Below the pieces are notes generated by a model. It was not told where the DNA came from, made no database searches, and saw nothing but the letters and a program-made list of their open reading frames with translations. DNA of 64,000 bases, taken from Lachnospiraceae bacterium (lineage in GTDB: Bacteria; Bacillota; Clostridia; Lachnospirales; Lachnospiraceae). The position numbers and the translations under genes are program-made. This document shows, piece by piece, positions 16,095 through 25,017 of this stretch (its first letter is position 1; every line of letters starts with the position of its first letter). The stretch covers positions 1 to 64,000 of the forward strand of contig JAEEJA010000057.1 in NCBI GenBank assembly GCA_016281605.1, in the 5' to 3' direction.

Positions 16095-16655
16095 ATGGGA
16101 AAGTTTAAAATTGAAACATGCGATATAGAGGGGCTTTATGTTATAGAGCCAACAGTGTTCGGAGATAACAGAGGATACTTTATGGAGACCTACAATCAGG
16201 AGGATTTTGCCGAGGCAGGTCTTAATATGGTTTTTGTTCAGGATAATCAGTCTTCATCTACCAAGGGAGTGCTGAGAGGCTTACACTTCCAGAAGGAGCA
16301 TACACAGGGAAAGCTCGTAAGAGTTATATCCGGAGAGGTTTTTGATGTAGCAGTAGACATCAGAAAGGGATCTAAAACCTATGGAAAGTGGTTCGGAGTA
16401 GTCCTTTCTGCTGAGAAGAAAAATATGTTTTACATACCGGAAGGCTTTGCTCACGGCTTCTATGTTATGAGTGAGACCGCGGAATTTACCTATAAGTGTA
16501 CTGATTTTTATGATCCTGCAAGTGAAGCAGGAATCCTTTGGAATGATCCGAAGATTGGCATAGAGTGGCCAATAGCTGAAGGTGAGACACCTGTACTTTC
16601 AGATAAAGATATGCGTCATCCAGAGTTTTCAGATGATATATATCTGGAGTACTGA
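16095..16655 (+). CDS. rfbC: dTDP-4-dehydrorhamnose 3,5-epimerase
   Basis: This 186-aa cupin enzyme epimerises dTDP-4-keto-6-deoxyglucose in dTDP-L-rhamnose synthesis for cell-surface polysaccharides. Signature segments: FGDNRGYFMETY, VQDNQSSSTKGVLRGLHFQ (catalytic His in RGLHFQ), GEVFDVAVDIRKGS (Asp) and PEGFAHGFYVMS. AAAGGAG precedes ATG 16095. The other rfb genes are not adjacent, which is common in Lachnospiraceae. murI follows 84 bases later. Confidence 0.95.
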   Translation: MGKFKIETCDIEGLYVIEPTVFGDNRGYFMETYNQEDFAEAGLNMVFVQDNQSSSTKGVLRGLHFQKEHTQGKLVRVISGEVFDVAVDIRKGSKTYGKWFGVVLSAEKKNMFYIPEGFAHGFYVMSETAEFTYKCTDFYDPASEAGILWNDPKIGIEWPIAEGETPVLSDKDMRHPEFSDDIYLEY

Positions 16656-16739
16656 TTATATCTCAGATGAGATGCTTTTGCCCCCCAGAGAAGCGTAGAA
16701 GTGGAATGAACGAGACTTAAACTGGAGATATAATTAAAA

Positions 16740-17525
16740 ATGAGTGATATAAGACCAATTGGTATATTTGATTCCGGAGTCGGTGGTATAAGTGTTCTAA
16801 GAGAAGCAGTGAAAATTATGCCCCATGAAGATTTTATTTTTCTGGGAGATAATAAAAATGCACCCTACGGAACGAAGTCCTCAACTCAAATAAGAGAGCT
16901 TACCTTTGGAAATATAGCAAAGCTTATTGACATGGGTGCAAAAGCACTTATCATAGCTTGTAATACAGCTACCGGAGCAGCTGTAAAGGATTTGAGGAAT
17001 ATGTATCCGGATACTCCTATTGTAGGCATAGAACCGGCCATAAAGCCGGCTGCACTACACTACCCCGGAGGACATATACTGGTCATGGCAACTCCCATGA
17101 CATTAAAACAGGAAAAATTTAAAAAGCTTTTAGCTCTCTACACAGACAAAGCGGATATAGTTCCTGTTGCGTGTCCCGGTCTTATGGAGTATGTCGAGCG
17201 AGGGGAGCTTGATAGTGATAGTTTAAAAGGATACTTAAAACAAGTCCTTTTTTCCGGACAGCATGATGGAACCATAGATCATGGCTACGATGCCATAGTT
17301 TTGGGATGTACACATTATCCATTCGTTGCTGATACCATAAGGGAAATAGCCGGAGAGACATGCGAACTTTTTGATGGTGCACATGGAACAGCAAGGGAAT
17401 TAAAAAGGCGTATGGATGAGTGTGAATTGTCAGCTCCGGAAGATAAAAAAGGAAAGGTTACATTTATCTCCAGTTCAGGAGATGAAGAGACCATAAAGCT
17501 TATGAATATTTTATTCAATAAGTAA
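16740..17525 (+). CDS. murI: glutamate racemase
   Basis: MurI makes D-glutamate for peptidoglycan. The 261-aa protein has FDSGVGG (Asp at residue 11) and the two catalytic cysteines, C74 in ACNTA and C190 in GCTHYPF. TGGAGA lies about nine bases before ATG 16740. asnA follows closely (27 bases). Residues 40-45 (NAPYGT) match the family substrate loop. Length is typical. Confidence 0.96.
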   Translation: MSDIRPIGIFDSGVGGISVLREAVKIMPHEDFIFLGDNKNAPYGTKSSTQIRELTFGNIAKLIDMGAKALIIACNTATGAAVKDLRNMYPDTPIVGIEPAIKPAALHYPGGHILVMATPMTLKQEKFKKLLALYTDKADIVPVACPGLMEYVERGELDSDSLKGYLKQVLFSGQHDGTIDHGYDAIVLGCTHYPFVADTIREIAGETCELFDGAHGTARELKRRMDECELSAPEDKKGKVTFISSSGDEETIKLMNILFNK

Positions 17526-17552
17526 ATACATAGTTAGAAAGGAATGATTATT

Positions 17553-18566
17553 ATGGGTAGTATTATTAAACCGATGAATGGTTACAAGGATGAGCTTGGG
17601 ATTCGTCGTACACAGTTTGCAATCAAGCAGGTAAAGGATTTTTTTGAGAGACAGTTATCCATTAACTTAAATCTGACAAGAGTATCAGCACCTCTTTTCG
17701 TAGATCCAAAGCTTGGATTGAATGATAATCTAAATGGCGTTGAGAGACCGGTTGGTTTCGATGTTAAGGAAGAAGAAGCCAATGATTGCGAGGTTGTACA
17801 GTCTTTAGCAAAGTGGAAGCGTTATGCTCTCGATAAGTACAATTTTAATCATGGAGAAGGCATATATGCTGACATGAGTGCTATTCGTCGTGATGAGGAA
17901 ACCGATAATCTTCATTCTATATATGTTGATCAGTGGGATTGGGAGAGAATTCTCTACAAAGAAGAGAGAAATGAAGACACTCTCAAAATGATAGTCCGCA
18001 TGGTTTATGAGGCTCTCAGAAGTACTGAAATGCACATGAGTTTAAGATATGATTATATAAAGCCTATTTTACCGGATGAAATATATTTTATAACTGCTCA
18101 GGAGCTTTTAGATAAGTATCCGGATAAGACTCCAAAGGAGAGAGAGGATGCTATAGTTCGTGAGCATGGAGCTGTATTTATTATGCAGATTGGTAAAGCG
18201 CTTTCTAACGGGGAGAGACATGACGGTCGTGCGCCTGACTATGATGATTGGGAGTTAAATGGTGACATAATTGTTTATTATCCGGTTCTAGATATGCCTC
18301 TCGAGCTTTCAAGCATGGGAATCAGAGTGTCAGAGGAATCACTTGCATCTCAGCTTAAGGAAGCAGGTTGTGAAGAGAGAGCAGAGCTCGCCTTCCACAA
18401 GGCTATTTTAGAGAGGCGCCTTCCATATACTATCGGTGGCGGTATCGGACAGTCCAGAATATGCATGTTCTTCTTAAGAAAGGCTCATGTAGGTGAAGTA
18501 CAGACTTCTGTATGGCCGGAGAGTGATGTAAATGAAGCTAGACAGTATGGTATTAATCTGCTGTAA
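17553..18566 (+). CDS. asnA: aspartate-ammonia ligase
   Basis: AsnA makes asparagine from aspartate, ammonia and ATP. The 337-aa class II synthetase-like protein contains LNDNLNGVERPV, YADMSAIRRDE and the C-terminal GGGIGQSRICM ATP-site motif. ATG 17553 is chosen, not the ATG at 17544: AAAGGA (17538-17543) is nine bases from the former but abuts the latter. It ends six bases before the convergent pdxR-like gene. Confidence 0.95.
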   Translation: MGSIIKPMNGYKDELGIRRTQFAIKQVKDFFERQLSINLNLTRVSAPLFVDPKLGLNDNLNGVERPVGFDVKEEEANDCEVVQSLAKWKRYALDKYNFNHGEGIYADMSAIRRDEETDNLHSIYVDQWDWERILYKEERNEDTLKMIVRMVYEALRSTEMHMSLRYDYIKPILPDEIYFITAQELLDKYPDKTPKEREDAIVREHGAVFIMQIGKALSNGERHDGRAPDYDDWELNGDIIVYYPVLDMPLELSSMGIRVSEESLASQLKEAGCEERAELAFHKAILERRLPYTIGGGIGQSRICMFFLRKAHVGEVQTSVWPESDVNEARQYGINLL

Positions 18567-18572
18567 GCTTTA

Positions 18573-20030
18573 TTACTTGCTGTGGAGGTATAGCTTTTCC
18601 ACCACCTCAGGAATCATTTCATCCGGTAGGGATGAGTAATTTATCAAAAATTGGTTTTTTGAGGATGAGGGTGACTGAGGGTTGTGCATATAATCCGACA
18701 AACTAGAGATGTATATACCATCCTTTGATAATCGGTCTTTGTAGATTGTTTCGCTACATTTTAAAGATATATTTAAAAGAAAGTGAAGCCCGGAATCCTT
18801 TTCGGATATTTGTGATATCTTATGCAAGGGACTTGCTGCTATATGATTAAGCAGCAGGTCTCTTTTTTTCTTATAATAATTTCTCATCCTGTTCAAGTGT
18901 TTTTCAAAGTACCCTTCACCTATAAATGCAGAAAGTGTGTATTGCTCGAAGGTTGATACACTGCAAGAGTGGTGGAAAAACATTTTGTTATAAATCTGCA
19001 TAAGGTGAGACGGAAGTATCATATAACTTACACGGATAGTAGGTGCGATAGCTTTACTGAAGGTATTTATGTAAATTACTTTTTCTGCGGTATCCGAACT
19101 AAAAATAGATGGGATTGGAAGTCCGGTCATGCGAAATTCACTATCATAATCATCCTCTACTATATAAGAATCAGAATTCTTTCCGGCCCACTGGAGCAAT
19201 TCGTATCGCCTTGCAACGGGCATGGTTATCCCTGTCGGAAAGTGGTGAGAGGGTGTAATATGTATTATATCTACATTCTCCTTTTCGAGTGATTGTACAC
19301 ACACACCTTGATCGTCAATAGGAACTGAAATATGCTTCACTTGAAACGAGTCCAGAATATAGGACAGTTTTAAGTAACCGGGATTTTCTACAGCGTAGAT
19401 TTTATCGAAACCAAGAAGCTGTATGATAAGAGAATATATGTACTCGGTACCGGCTCCTATAACTATATTTTCAGATGATACGTCTAACCCCTTAAAATTC
19501 TTTAGATATTGACAGATATTCTCTCTAAGTTCTTTTATCCCCTGAGACGGAGGATTTATAAGCAAGTCACGTTGTCTTTCTGAAAGAACATTACGGGTGA
19601 GCTTCGCCCAGATAGAGAATGGAAATGACTCGGGAAGTGTTTGATTGCTGCTTAGGTTAATAAACTGTTGTTTATCGGAAGTGAAATTTTGTTTATTATT
19701 ATAATTAGAATTTGTTTCGGATGATTCGGATTTTTTTAGGGTTTTTGTAGATAATTCTTTGTATTTAAGCATGTCAGGAGGAAGAGGCGTAACAAAGAAA
19801 CCTTTACGTGGAAGTGAATATATAAATCCTTCAGATATAAGCTGATCATAAGAGTTTTCAACTGTAATAATACTGATTCCAAGGTGCTTAGCTAAAGCTC
19901 TTTTAGAGGGAAGCTTTTCGTTGGGATTTAGATTTTCCTTCAGTATATCATTTTTTATATTATCATAAAGCTGTACATATAAAGGCTTTTTTATATCCCT
20001 TATGTTCTTGGTTAAATCATAGGTAAGCAT
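18573..20030 (-). CDS. pdxR: MocR/PdxR-type GntR regulator fused to an aminotransferase-like domain
   Basis: The 485-aa protein has a GntR winged helix (residues about 14-82, with KLPSKRALAKHLGIS) and a fold-type I aminotransferase domain that includes VEDDYDSEFR and the PLP-lysine segment INTFSKAIAPTIRVS. Such MocR proteins sense PLP and control vitamin B6 genes; the divergently transcribed neighbour is a pyridoxamine kinase, the expected target. AAGGAGA precedes its ATG. The gene symbol rests on that context; another MocR specificity is possible. Confidence 0.85.
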   Translation of the reverse strand: MLTYDLTKNIRDIKKPLYVQLYDNIKNDILKENLNPNEKLPSKRALAKHLGISIITVENSYDQLISEGFIYSLPRKGFFVTPLPPDMLKYKELSTKTLKKSESSETNSNYNNKQNFTSDKQQFINLSSNQTLPESFPFSIWAKLTRNVLSERQRDLLINPPSQGIKELRENICQYLKNFKGLDVSSENIVIGAGTEYIYSLIIQLLGFDKIYAVENPGYLKLSYILDSFQVKHISVPIDDQGVCVQSLEKENVDIIHITPSHHFPTGITMPVARRYELLQWAGKNSDSYIVEDDYDSEFRMTGLPIPSIFSSDTAEKVIYINTFSKAIAPTIRVSYMILPSHLMQIYNKMFFHHSCSVSTFEQYTLSAFIGEGYFEKHLNRMRNYYKKKRDLLLNHIAASPLHKISQISEKDSGLHFLLNISLKCSETIYKDRLSKDGIYISSLSDYMHNPQSPSSSKNQFLINYSSLPDEMIPEVVEKLYLHSK

Positions 20031-20060
20031 AGTTTCTCCTTATATTGTGTATAATATACC

Positions 20061-20109
20061 AAACTGACCTTATCAAAAATATTAAAACTGGATATAGTAA
20101 TATAACCAG
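20061..20109. promoter_or_regulatory. candidate PdxR operator between pdxR and the kinase gene
   Basis: AAACTG occurs twice in direct orientation at 20061-20066 and 20085-20090, the second starting CTGGATAT...ATAACCAG (20088-20109), an imperfect palindrome. MocR regulators commonly bind direct repeats plus one inverted half. The region also holds AT-rich promoter-like sequence for both genes. Confidence 0.45.
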
Positions 20110-20181
20110 ATGAGATTATAATAGTTGATGTTATAAAAAAAAACAAGTATATTTTTATTATGCTCGGAATGGAGGAATATT

Positions 20182-21024
20182 ATGAAAAGAATACTTACAA
20201 TTCAGGATGTATCCTGCTTAGGTAAGTGCTCACTCACAGTTGCACTTCCTATCATATCAGCTATGGGAGTAGAAACGGTTATATTACCAACCGCTGTACT
20301 TTCAACACATACAATGTTTAAGAATTTTACATGCAAGGATTTATCAGATCAGATAGTTCCTATCACAGAGCACTGGAAGAGTGAGGGAATCAAGTTTGAT
20401 GCCATATACACAGGATACTTGGGAACTGAAGAAGAAATCGAAACCGTAAAGAAAATATTTGCTGATTTTAAGACAGATGACACGCTTATATTTGTGGATC
20501 CTGCTATGGGTGACAATGGAAAGCTTTATCCTGCATTTGACGAGTCGTACGCAGCTAAGAATGCGACTCTTTGTGGAGCGGCTGACGTTATAGTACCCAA
20601 TATTACAGAAGCAGCATATATGACAGGTGCAGAGTATAAAGAGGAGTACGATGAAGAGTATGTAAAGAATTTACTTAAAAAACTCTCCGAACTTGGAGCA
20701 CGAACTTCTATACTTACAGGTGTGTCATTGTCAGCCGGAAAGACAGGAGTCATGGGATATGATAAAGAAAAGGATGAGTTTTTCAACTATCAGAATGACA
20801 GAGTTGATGCAGCTTACCACGGAACAGGCGATATATTCTCAAGTGTAGCAGTAGGTGGTATAGTCAGAGGACTTTCCTTCCACGATTCCATGAAGCTTGC
20901 TGCTGATTACACAGCAGATACTATCAGAGAAACACTAAAGAACCCTGCTGAACCATGGTATGGAGTTGACTTTGAAGCAACCATACCACAGCTTGTTGCA
21001 GATTTAGCCGAAGCAGTTAAGTAA
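20182..21024 (+). CDS. pdxY: pyridoxamine/pyridoxal kinase (PdxY-like)
   Basis: This 280-aa ribokinase-superfamily protein phosphorylates B6 vitamers. It starts MKRILTIQDVSCLGKCSL, contains the DPAMGDNGKLYP stretch and the PNITEAAYMTG motif of pyridoxal kinases, and the anion-hole/catalytic segment AYHGTGDIFSS (Asp of GTGD). GGAGG precedes ATG 20182. It is divergent from the MocR-type regulator, which supports a salvage role. ThiD-like activity on HMP is a less likely alternative. Confidence 0.88.
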   Translation: MKRILTIQDVSCLGKCSLTVALPIISAMGVETVILPTAVLSTHTMFKNFTCKDLSDQIVPITEHWKSEGIKFDAIYTGYLGTEEEIETVKKIFADFKTDDTLIFVDPAMGDNGKLYPAFDESYAAKNATLCGAADVIVPNITEAAYMTGAEYKEEYDEEYVKNLLKKLSELGARTSILTGVSLSAGKTGVMGYDKEKDEFFNYQNDRVDAAYHGTGDIFSSVAVGGIVRGLSFHDSMKLAADYTADTIRETLKNPAEPWYGVDFEATIPQLVADLAEAVK

Positions 21025-21058
21025 GTAGTTATTAATGTTTGTTATATATTTTAGAATT

Positions 21059-21097
21059 AAAAAAAGGACCATGAGATTAATATGACCCTTTTTTTAT
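21059..21097. terminator. bidirectional terminator between the kinase gene and ppk
   Basis: AAAAAGG (21061-21067) pairs with CCTTTTT (21087-21093), with an inner CAT/ATG. The A-run and T-run allow it to serve both convergent genes. Confidence 0.75.
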
Positions 21098-21120
21098 TCT
21101 TTAATGAGTAGTGTTTTTTA

Positions 21121-23343
21121 TCATGTCAAAGGCTCGAATCTCCTGGGATACCCGGGGGTGCGGGCCTTTGTTTTATTTACGTTTGCCAGTGCATTTGCCA
21201 TAAATATAGCTTGCGAATCCACAGCTTTTTCGCTCTTGGACGGATAATTCTTTTTATATGAGCCATCCGGTTGCATGGTATGCGATTTACAATTATCTGC
21301 AAATTCCAAATTCAAAATATCTATAAGTTCATGCTTAAGACGCATATCTTCAACCGGGAAGAGTATTTCTACACGCCTGTCTAAGTTTCTTGGCATCCAG
21401 TCTGCACTTCCAAGGAAAAGCTCGTCATTACCGTTGTTGTGGAAGTGGAATATACGAGCATGCTCTAAGAATGTTCCGACTATAGAGCGAACCTCGATAT
21501 TTTCGCTGATTCCGGGAATTCCTACTTTTAAGCAGCATATGCCACGAACCAAAAGTCTAATCTTAACACCGGCTTGAGATGCCTTGTAAAGCTCAGCTAT
21601 AATACCTGCATCACAAAGCGAGTTCATCTTAGCCTCTATGTATGCCGCTTTTCCACGCTTCGCATAAGCAACTTCTCTCTTTATAAGGGATACAAACCTT
21701 TCTCTGAGCCAGATAGGTGCGATAGAAAGCTTATTCCACACAGCCGGTTCAGAGTAGCCTGAAAGCATGTTAAATACAGCGGTTGCATCTTCGCCTATGG
21801 CCTTGTTGCAGGTTAGGAGACCAAGGTCTGTATATTGCTTTGCTGTGCTGTCGTTGTAATTTCCGGTTCCCAGGTGTACATATCTGCGAATACCATCATC
21901 TTCGCGGCGAACAACAAGTGTAATCTTACTGTGAGTCTTTAGTCCCACCAGACCATATAGCACGTGACAGCCTGCCTGCTCCAGTTTTTTCGCCCATATT
22001 ATGTTATTTTCCTCATCAAATCTAGCCTTCAACTCAACAAGTACTGTAACCTGTTTACCATTCTGGGCAGCTTCAGCTAAAGAGGCGATTATCGGAGAAT
22101 TGGAGCTGACGCGGTACAAAGTCTGTTTTATGGCCAGCACTCGCTCATCACGTGCAGCACGCCTTATAAATGAAACAACAGGGTCGAATGTTTCATAAGG
22201 GTGGTGCAGAAGTATATCATGCAGGCGTATTTGATGAAATATACTGTCCTCCATGTTAAGGAAGAGTGGTGGCTGAGGTGTATATTTTTTGCTTCTTAAG
22301 GCATCAAATCCACTTATAGAAGAAAGCTTCATAAGGAAGGTAAGATCGAGAGGCCCCGATATCTCAAATATATCTGAAGCCGGTATAGACAGTGTTTTGG
22401 TGAGAATATTAAGAAGCTTCGGATCTATTCCGCTTTCTATTTCAAGTCGGATAACTTCTCCCCACTGCCTCTTTTTAAGCTGTTTTTCGATTTCTACCAA
22501 AAGGTCTGCAGCCTCATCTTCCTCGATAGAAAGGTCAGCATTTCTCATCAGGCGATATGGAAATGAGGCGAGAATTTCATTGTTTACAAAAAGCTTTCCG
22601 ATATTTCTTTCTATAATCTGTTCAATTAAAATATAAGTTTTTTCATAACCCGTTTCAGAAGGTATTTCTACTATACGATTAAGAACAGAAGGAACCTGAA
22701 CAGTGGCAAATTCCATGTCTTTACCGAGAAGTGAGTCCTTACGTTTTTTCTTATGTGCGATATAGAGATCCCTAAATTGACTTCCTTCACCTTGATTTTT
22801 GTCATCCGTATTTTTGGATGAACGTTTTTTGGGCTTTAGAAGTGCGCATATATTCAGGGATTTATTTCGAATCAAAGGAAATGGTCTGGAAGAATCAACA
22901 GCCATAGGAGTAAGAACAGGATATATCTCATTATGGAAATATTCATCCACATAATCGCATTGGGCTTCACTTAGCTCTTCATGATGATCTATAAGACAAA
23001 TACCTTCTTCTAAAAGTCCCGGTTTTAGAGAAGAGTTATATATTTCATACTGATCATTTACAAGTCTGTGGGTTTCCTTATCCAAAAGCTTCAGCTGTTC
23101 GCCGGCATTTAATCCGGCTATATCGCGACCTTCATATCCTGCATGAACCATATCCTTAAGACTGGCTACACGAACCATGAAAAATTCATCAAGATTTGAT
23201 GCAGTAATAGCAAGAAACTTTAGACGATCCAGTAGCAGAATTCTGTCATCCTGAGCTTCCGAAAGTACGCGATAATTAAATGAAAGCCAGCTCATCTCCC
23301 TGTTAGTATAGTATTTTGGATTTAGATATTTGCTTTTAGTCAT
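21121..23343 (-). CDS. ppk: polyphosphate kinase 1
   Basis: PPK1 makes inorganic polyphosphate from ATP reversibly. The 740-aa protein has the four-domain layout: N-terminal YTNREMSWLSFNYRV, the phosphohistidine region (VGLKTHSKITLVVRRE, then HLGTGNYND), and the C-terminal FLGSADWMPRNLDRRVE. GAGG precedes the ATG at 23343, and the ppx-like gene ends three bases upstream, so the two are translated from one mRNA. Together they would make and degrade polyphosphate. Confidence 0.96.
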   Translation of the reverse strand: MTKSKYLNPKYYTNREMSWLSFNYRVLSEAQDDRILLLDRLKFLAITASNLDEFFMVRVASLKDMVHAGYEGRDIAGLNAGEQLKLLDKETHRLVNDQYEIYNSSLKPGLLEEGICLIDHHEELSEAQCDYVDEYFHNEIYPVLTPMAVDSSRPFPLIRNKSLNICALLKPKKRSSKNTDDKNQGEGSQFRDLYIAHKKKRKDSLLGKDMEFATVQVPSVLNRIVEIPSETGYEKTYILIEQIIERNIGKLFVNNEILASFPYRLMRNADLSIEEDEAADLLVEIEKQLKKRQWGEVIRLEIESGIDPKLLNILTKTLSIPASDIFEISGPLDLTFLMKLSSISGFDALRSKKYTPQPPLFLNMEDSIFHQIRLHDILLHHPYETFDPVVSFIRRAARDERVLAIKQTLYRVSSNSPIIASLAEAAQNGKQVTVLVELKARFDEENNIIWAKKLEQAGCHVLYGLVGLKTHSKITLVVRREDDGIRRYVHLGTGNYNDSTAKQYTDLGLLTCNKAIGEDATAVFNMLSGYSEPAVWNKLSIAPIWLRERFVSLIKREVAYAKRGKAAYIEAKMNSLCDAGIIAELYKASQAGVKIRLLVRGICCLKVGIPGISENIEVRSIVGTFLEHARIFHFHNNGNDELFLGSADWMPRNLDRRVEILFPVEDMRLKHELIDILNLEFADNCKSHTMQPDGSYKKNYPSKSEKAVDSQAIFMANALANVNKTKARTPGYPRRFEPLT

Positions 23344-23346
23344 AAT

Positions 23347-24936
23347 TTACCTCGATTCTATATCCTTATATTTTTTCTTTTGTCTAAGCTCAGGTCTGAT
23401 ACCGAAAACTTCTTCGAAAAATCCGGCTCTATCCGTAAAGAAACCACGCTCTAAGGTTATGTCATCCAATGTATTTCCATATATATACAATTTGGAATCT
23501 TTTATTTCTATTGAAATATTTGAAAATTTCTGTGTATGGCTTTTATCCATGGTATCTGCCAGTCTAAGAATTGCATTTAACTTTGAAACTCGCAGATATT
23601 CCTTCTTTGTCAGGGTATCACTAAGCACAGAATAACCCGGATAATCTTCACCTAGGTAGCGGACGGTATAAGCCACAAGGCTTCTTTCCTTATGGGAGAG
23701 ACCAAGAATCTCAGTTGACATAACAATTTTAAAAGAATTCTCGCCCACCTCATTCATGTTTATATAGCTTCCACACTTATGGAGTATAACAGCCAACTGA
23801 AGAAGCAGTCTGTCGCGGTTACTAAGACTTTGCTGTGTTTTAAGAAAGTCAAATATAGCGAGAGCATTTTCCATAACATTGTCCATGTGGGTTTTATCAC
23901 AATGAAAACGATCCGCTATGTGTCTCGAAGTATTTAGTATATCGGCCTCAAAGCTATGTGCAGGAGTTATGTGTAGCTTGTTTTCACAGGCTTCCGCAGC
24001 CATACCGTCACAGATAGTGATGTCGGAAAGCCACATATTATCAGCTCCCGATTCATCAAATATAGTTTTATAAATCATAGCTGTAGGAAGAAGCAGTGAC
24101 GCTTGATCATAGGAGGTGTCCAATTCTTTAGACAGGTCCGTAGGAGATCTTTTTATAATATCATTATAGAATTCCAGATATTCATCCTTGTTTACGGAAT
24201 CTTTTTTGCTCATACGTGAGTCATTGGGCATTACACTTCCGAAATTATGAAGACTTAGGTACTTTATAAATGAGTGCAGCTGATTTCCGACTGCAATTAT
24301 ATACTTGATATTGTAATCCTTCAGATATCCTTGAAAATAAGTGTGAATATCATTGTATATAAACTCTCTTATAAGTCTGTTGTAATTGTCGGACTTATCC
24401 TTCATGGTATCCAGCTCTTCCTGTATACGAAGGGAACCTAGTTTTATATTCTGAGTAGATATAAGCATGGATTTGTCGAAGTGAGATATCTGCATACTTC
24501 CGCCACTTACATCCACCAGAAGAGTACCACGCTTTATTAGCTTATGAAAATTGTTTTCAGTCAAGGCGATAGAGCGGTAGCATAGGAGACGCTGCTCAGA
24601 ATTGCTAAGAATCTTTATGCTAAAACCGGTTCGCTGCTTAACATGATCCAAAAAAGTTATATTGTTGGATGCTTCCCGCACGGCACTTGTGCCACATATA
24701 TTAAAATCTTCCACACCGTACTCCTGCATCTTCTCCTTAAATGAATTGAGATAGTTGCAAAGTTTATCGATAGAAGCGTAACTAATTCTGCCGGTTGAGT
24801 AGGTCTCGAGTCCGAGAAGTGTGGTATGATAAACATAGTCCAAAAGCTTAATACCAAATTCGGTTGAAATCTCATATATCTTTAAAGATACCTCATGCGA
24901 GCCTACATCTATTGCGGCAAATGTAAAATAATTCAT
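23347..24936 (-). CDS. ppx: Ppx/GppA-type exopolyphosphatase with degenerate HD domain
   Basis: The N-terminal half is the actin-like Ppx/GppA ATPase fold (FAAIDVGSHEVSLKI, then LLVDVSGGSMQISHF). The C-terminal half follows the HD layout of long Ppx proteins, but the metal-binding LLHD motif reads ILHKC and the downstream HHKHS-type segment reads NEVGENS, so the HD site looks lost. ATG 24936 is chosen over 24987 because TGGAGA lies six bases before it and the family starts at this point; 529 aa. It could hydrolyse polyphosphate or (p)ppGpp. Confidence 0.88.
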   Translation of the reverse strand: MNYFTFAAIDVGSHEVSLKIYEISTEFGIKLLDYVYHTTLLGLETYSTGRISYASIDKLCNYLNSFKEKMQEYGVEDFNICGTSAVREASNNITFLDHVKQRTGFSIKILSNSEQRLLCYRSIALTENNFHKLIKRGTLLVDVSGGSMQISHFDKSMLISTQNIKLGSLRIQEELDTMKDKSDNYNRLIREFIYNDIHTYFQGYLKDYNIKYIIAVGNQLHSFIKYLSLHNFGSVMPNDSRMSKKDSVNKDEYLEFYNDIIKRSPTDLSKELDTSYDQASLLLPTAMIYKTIFDESGADNMWLSDITICDGMAAEACENKLHITPAHSFEADILNTSRHIADRFHCDKTHMDNVMENALAIFDFLKTQQSLSNRDRLLLQLAVILHKCGSYINMNEVGENSFKIVMSTEILGLSHKERSLVAYTVRYLGEDYPGYSVLSDTLTKKEYLRVSKLNAILRLADTMDKSHTQKFSNISIEIKDSKLYIYGNTLDDITLERGFFTDRAGFFEEVFGIRPELRQKKKYKDIESR

Positions 24937-25017
24937 ATACAATCTCCAATCAGAGTAAAATGTATGGCTTAAAATCCTCTTTTTCATTATGCTTAGTTTA
25001 AGGAAAATTCTATTGGA

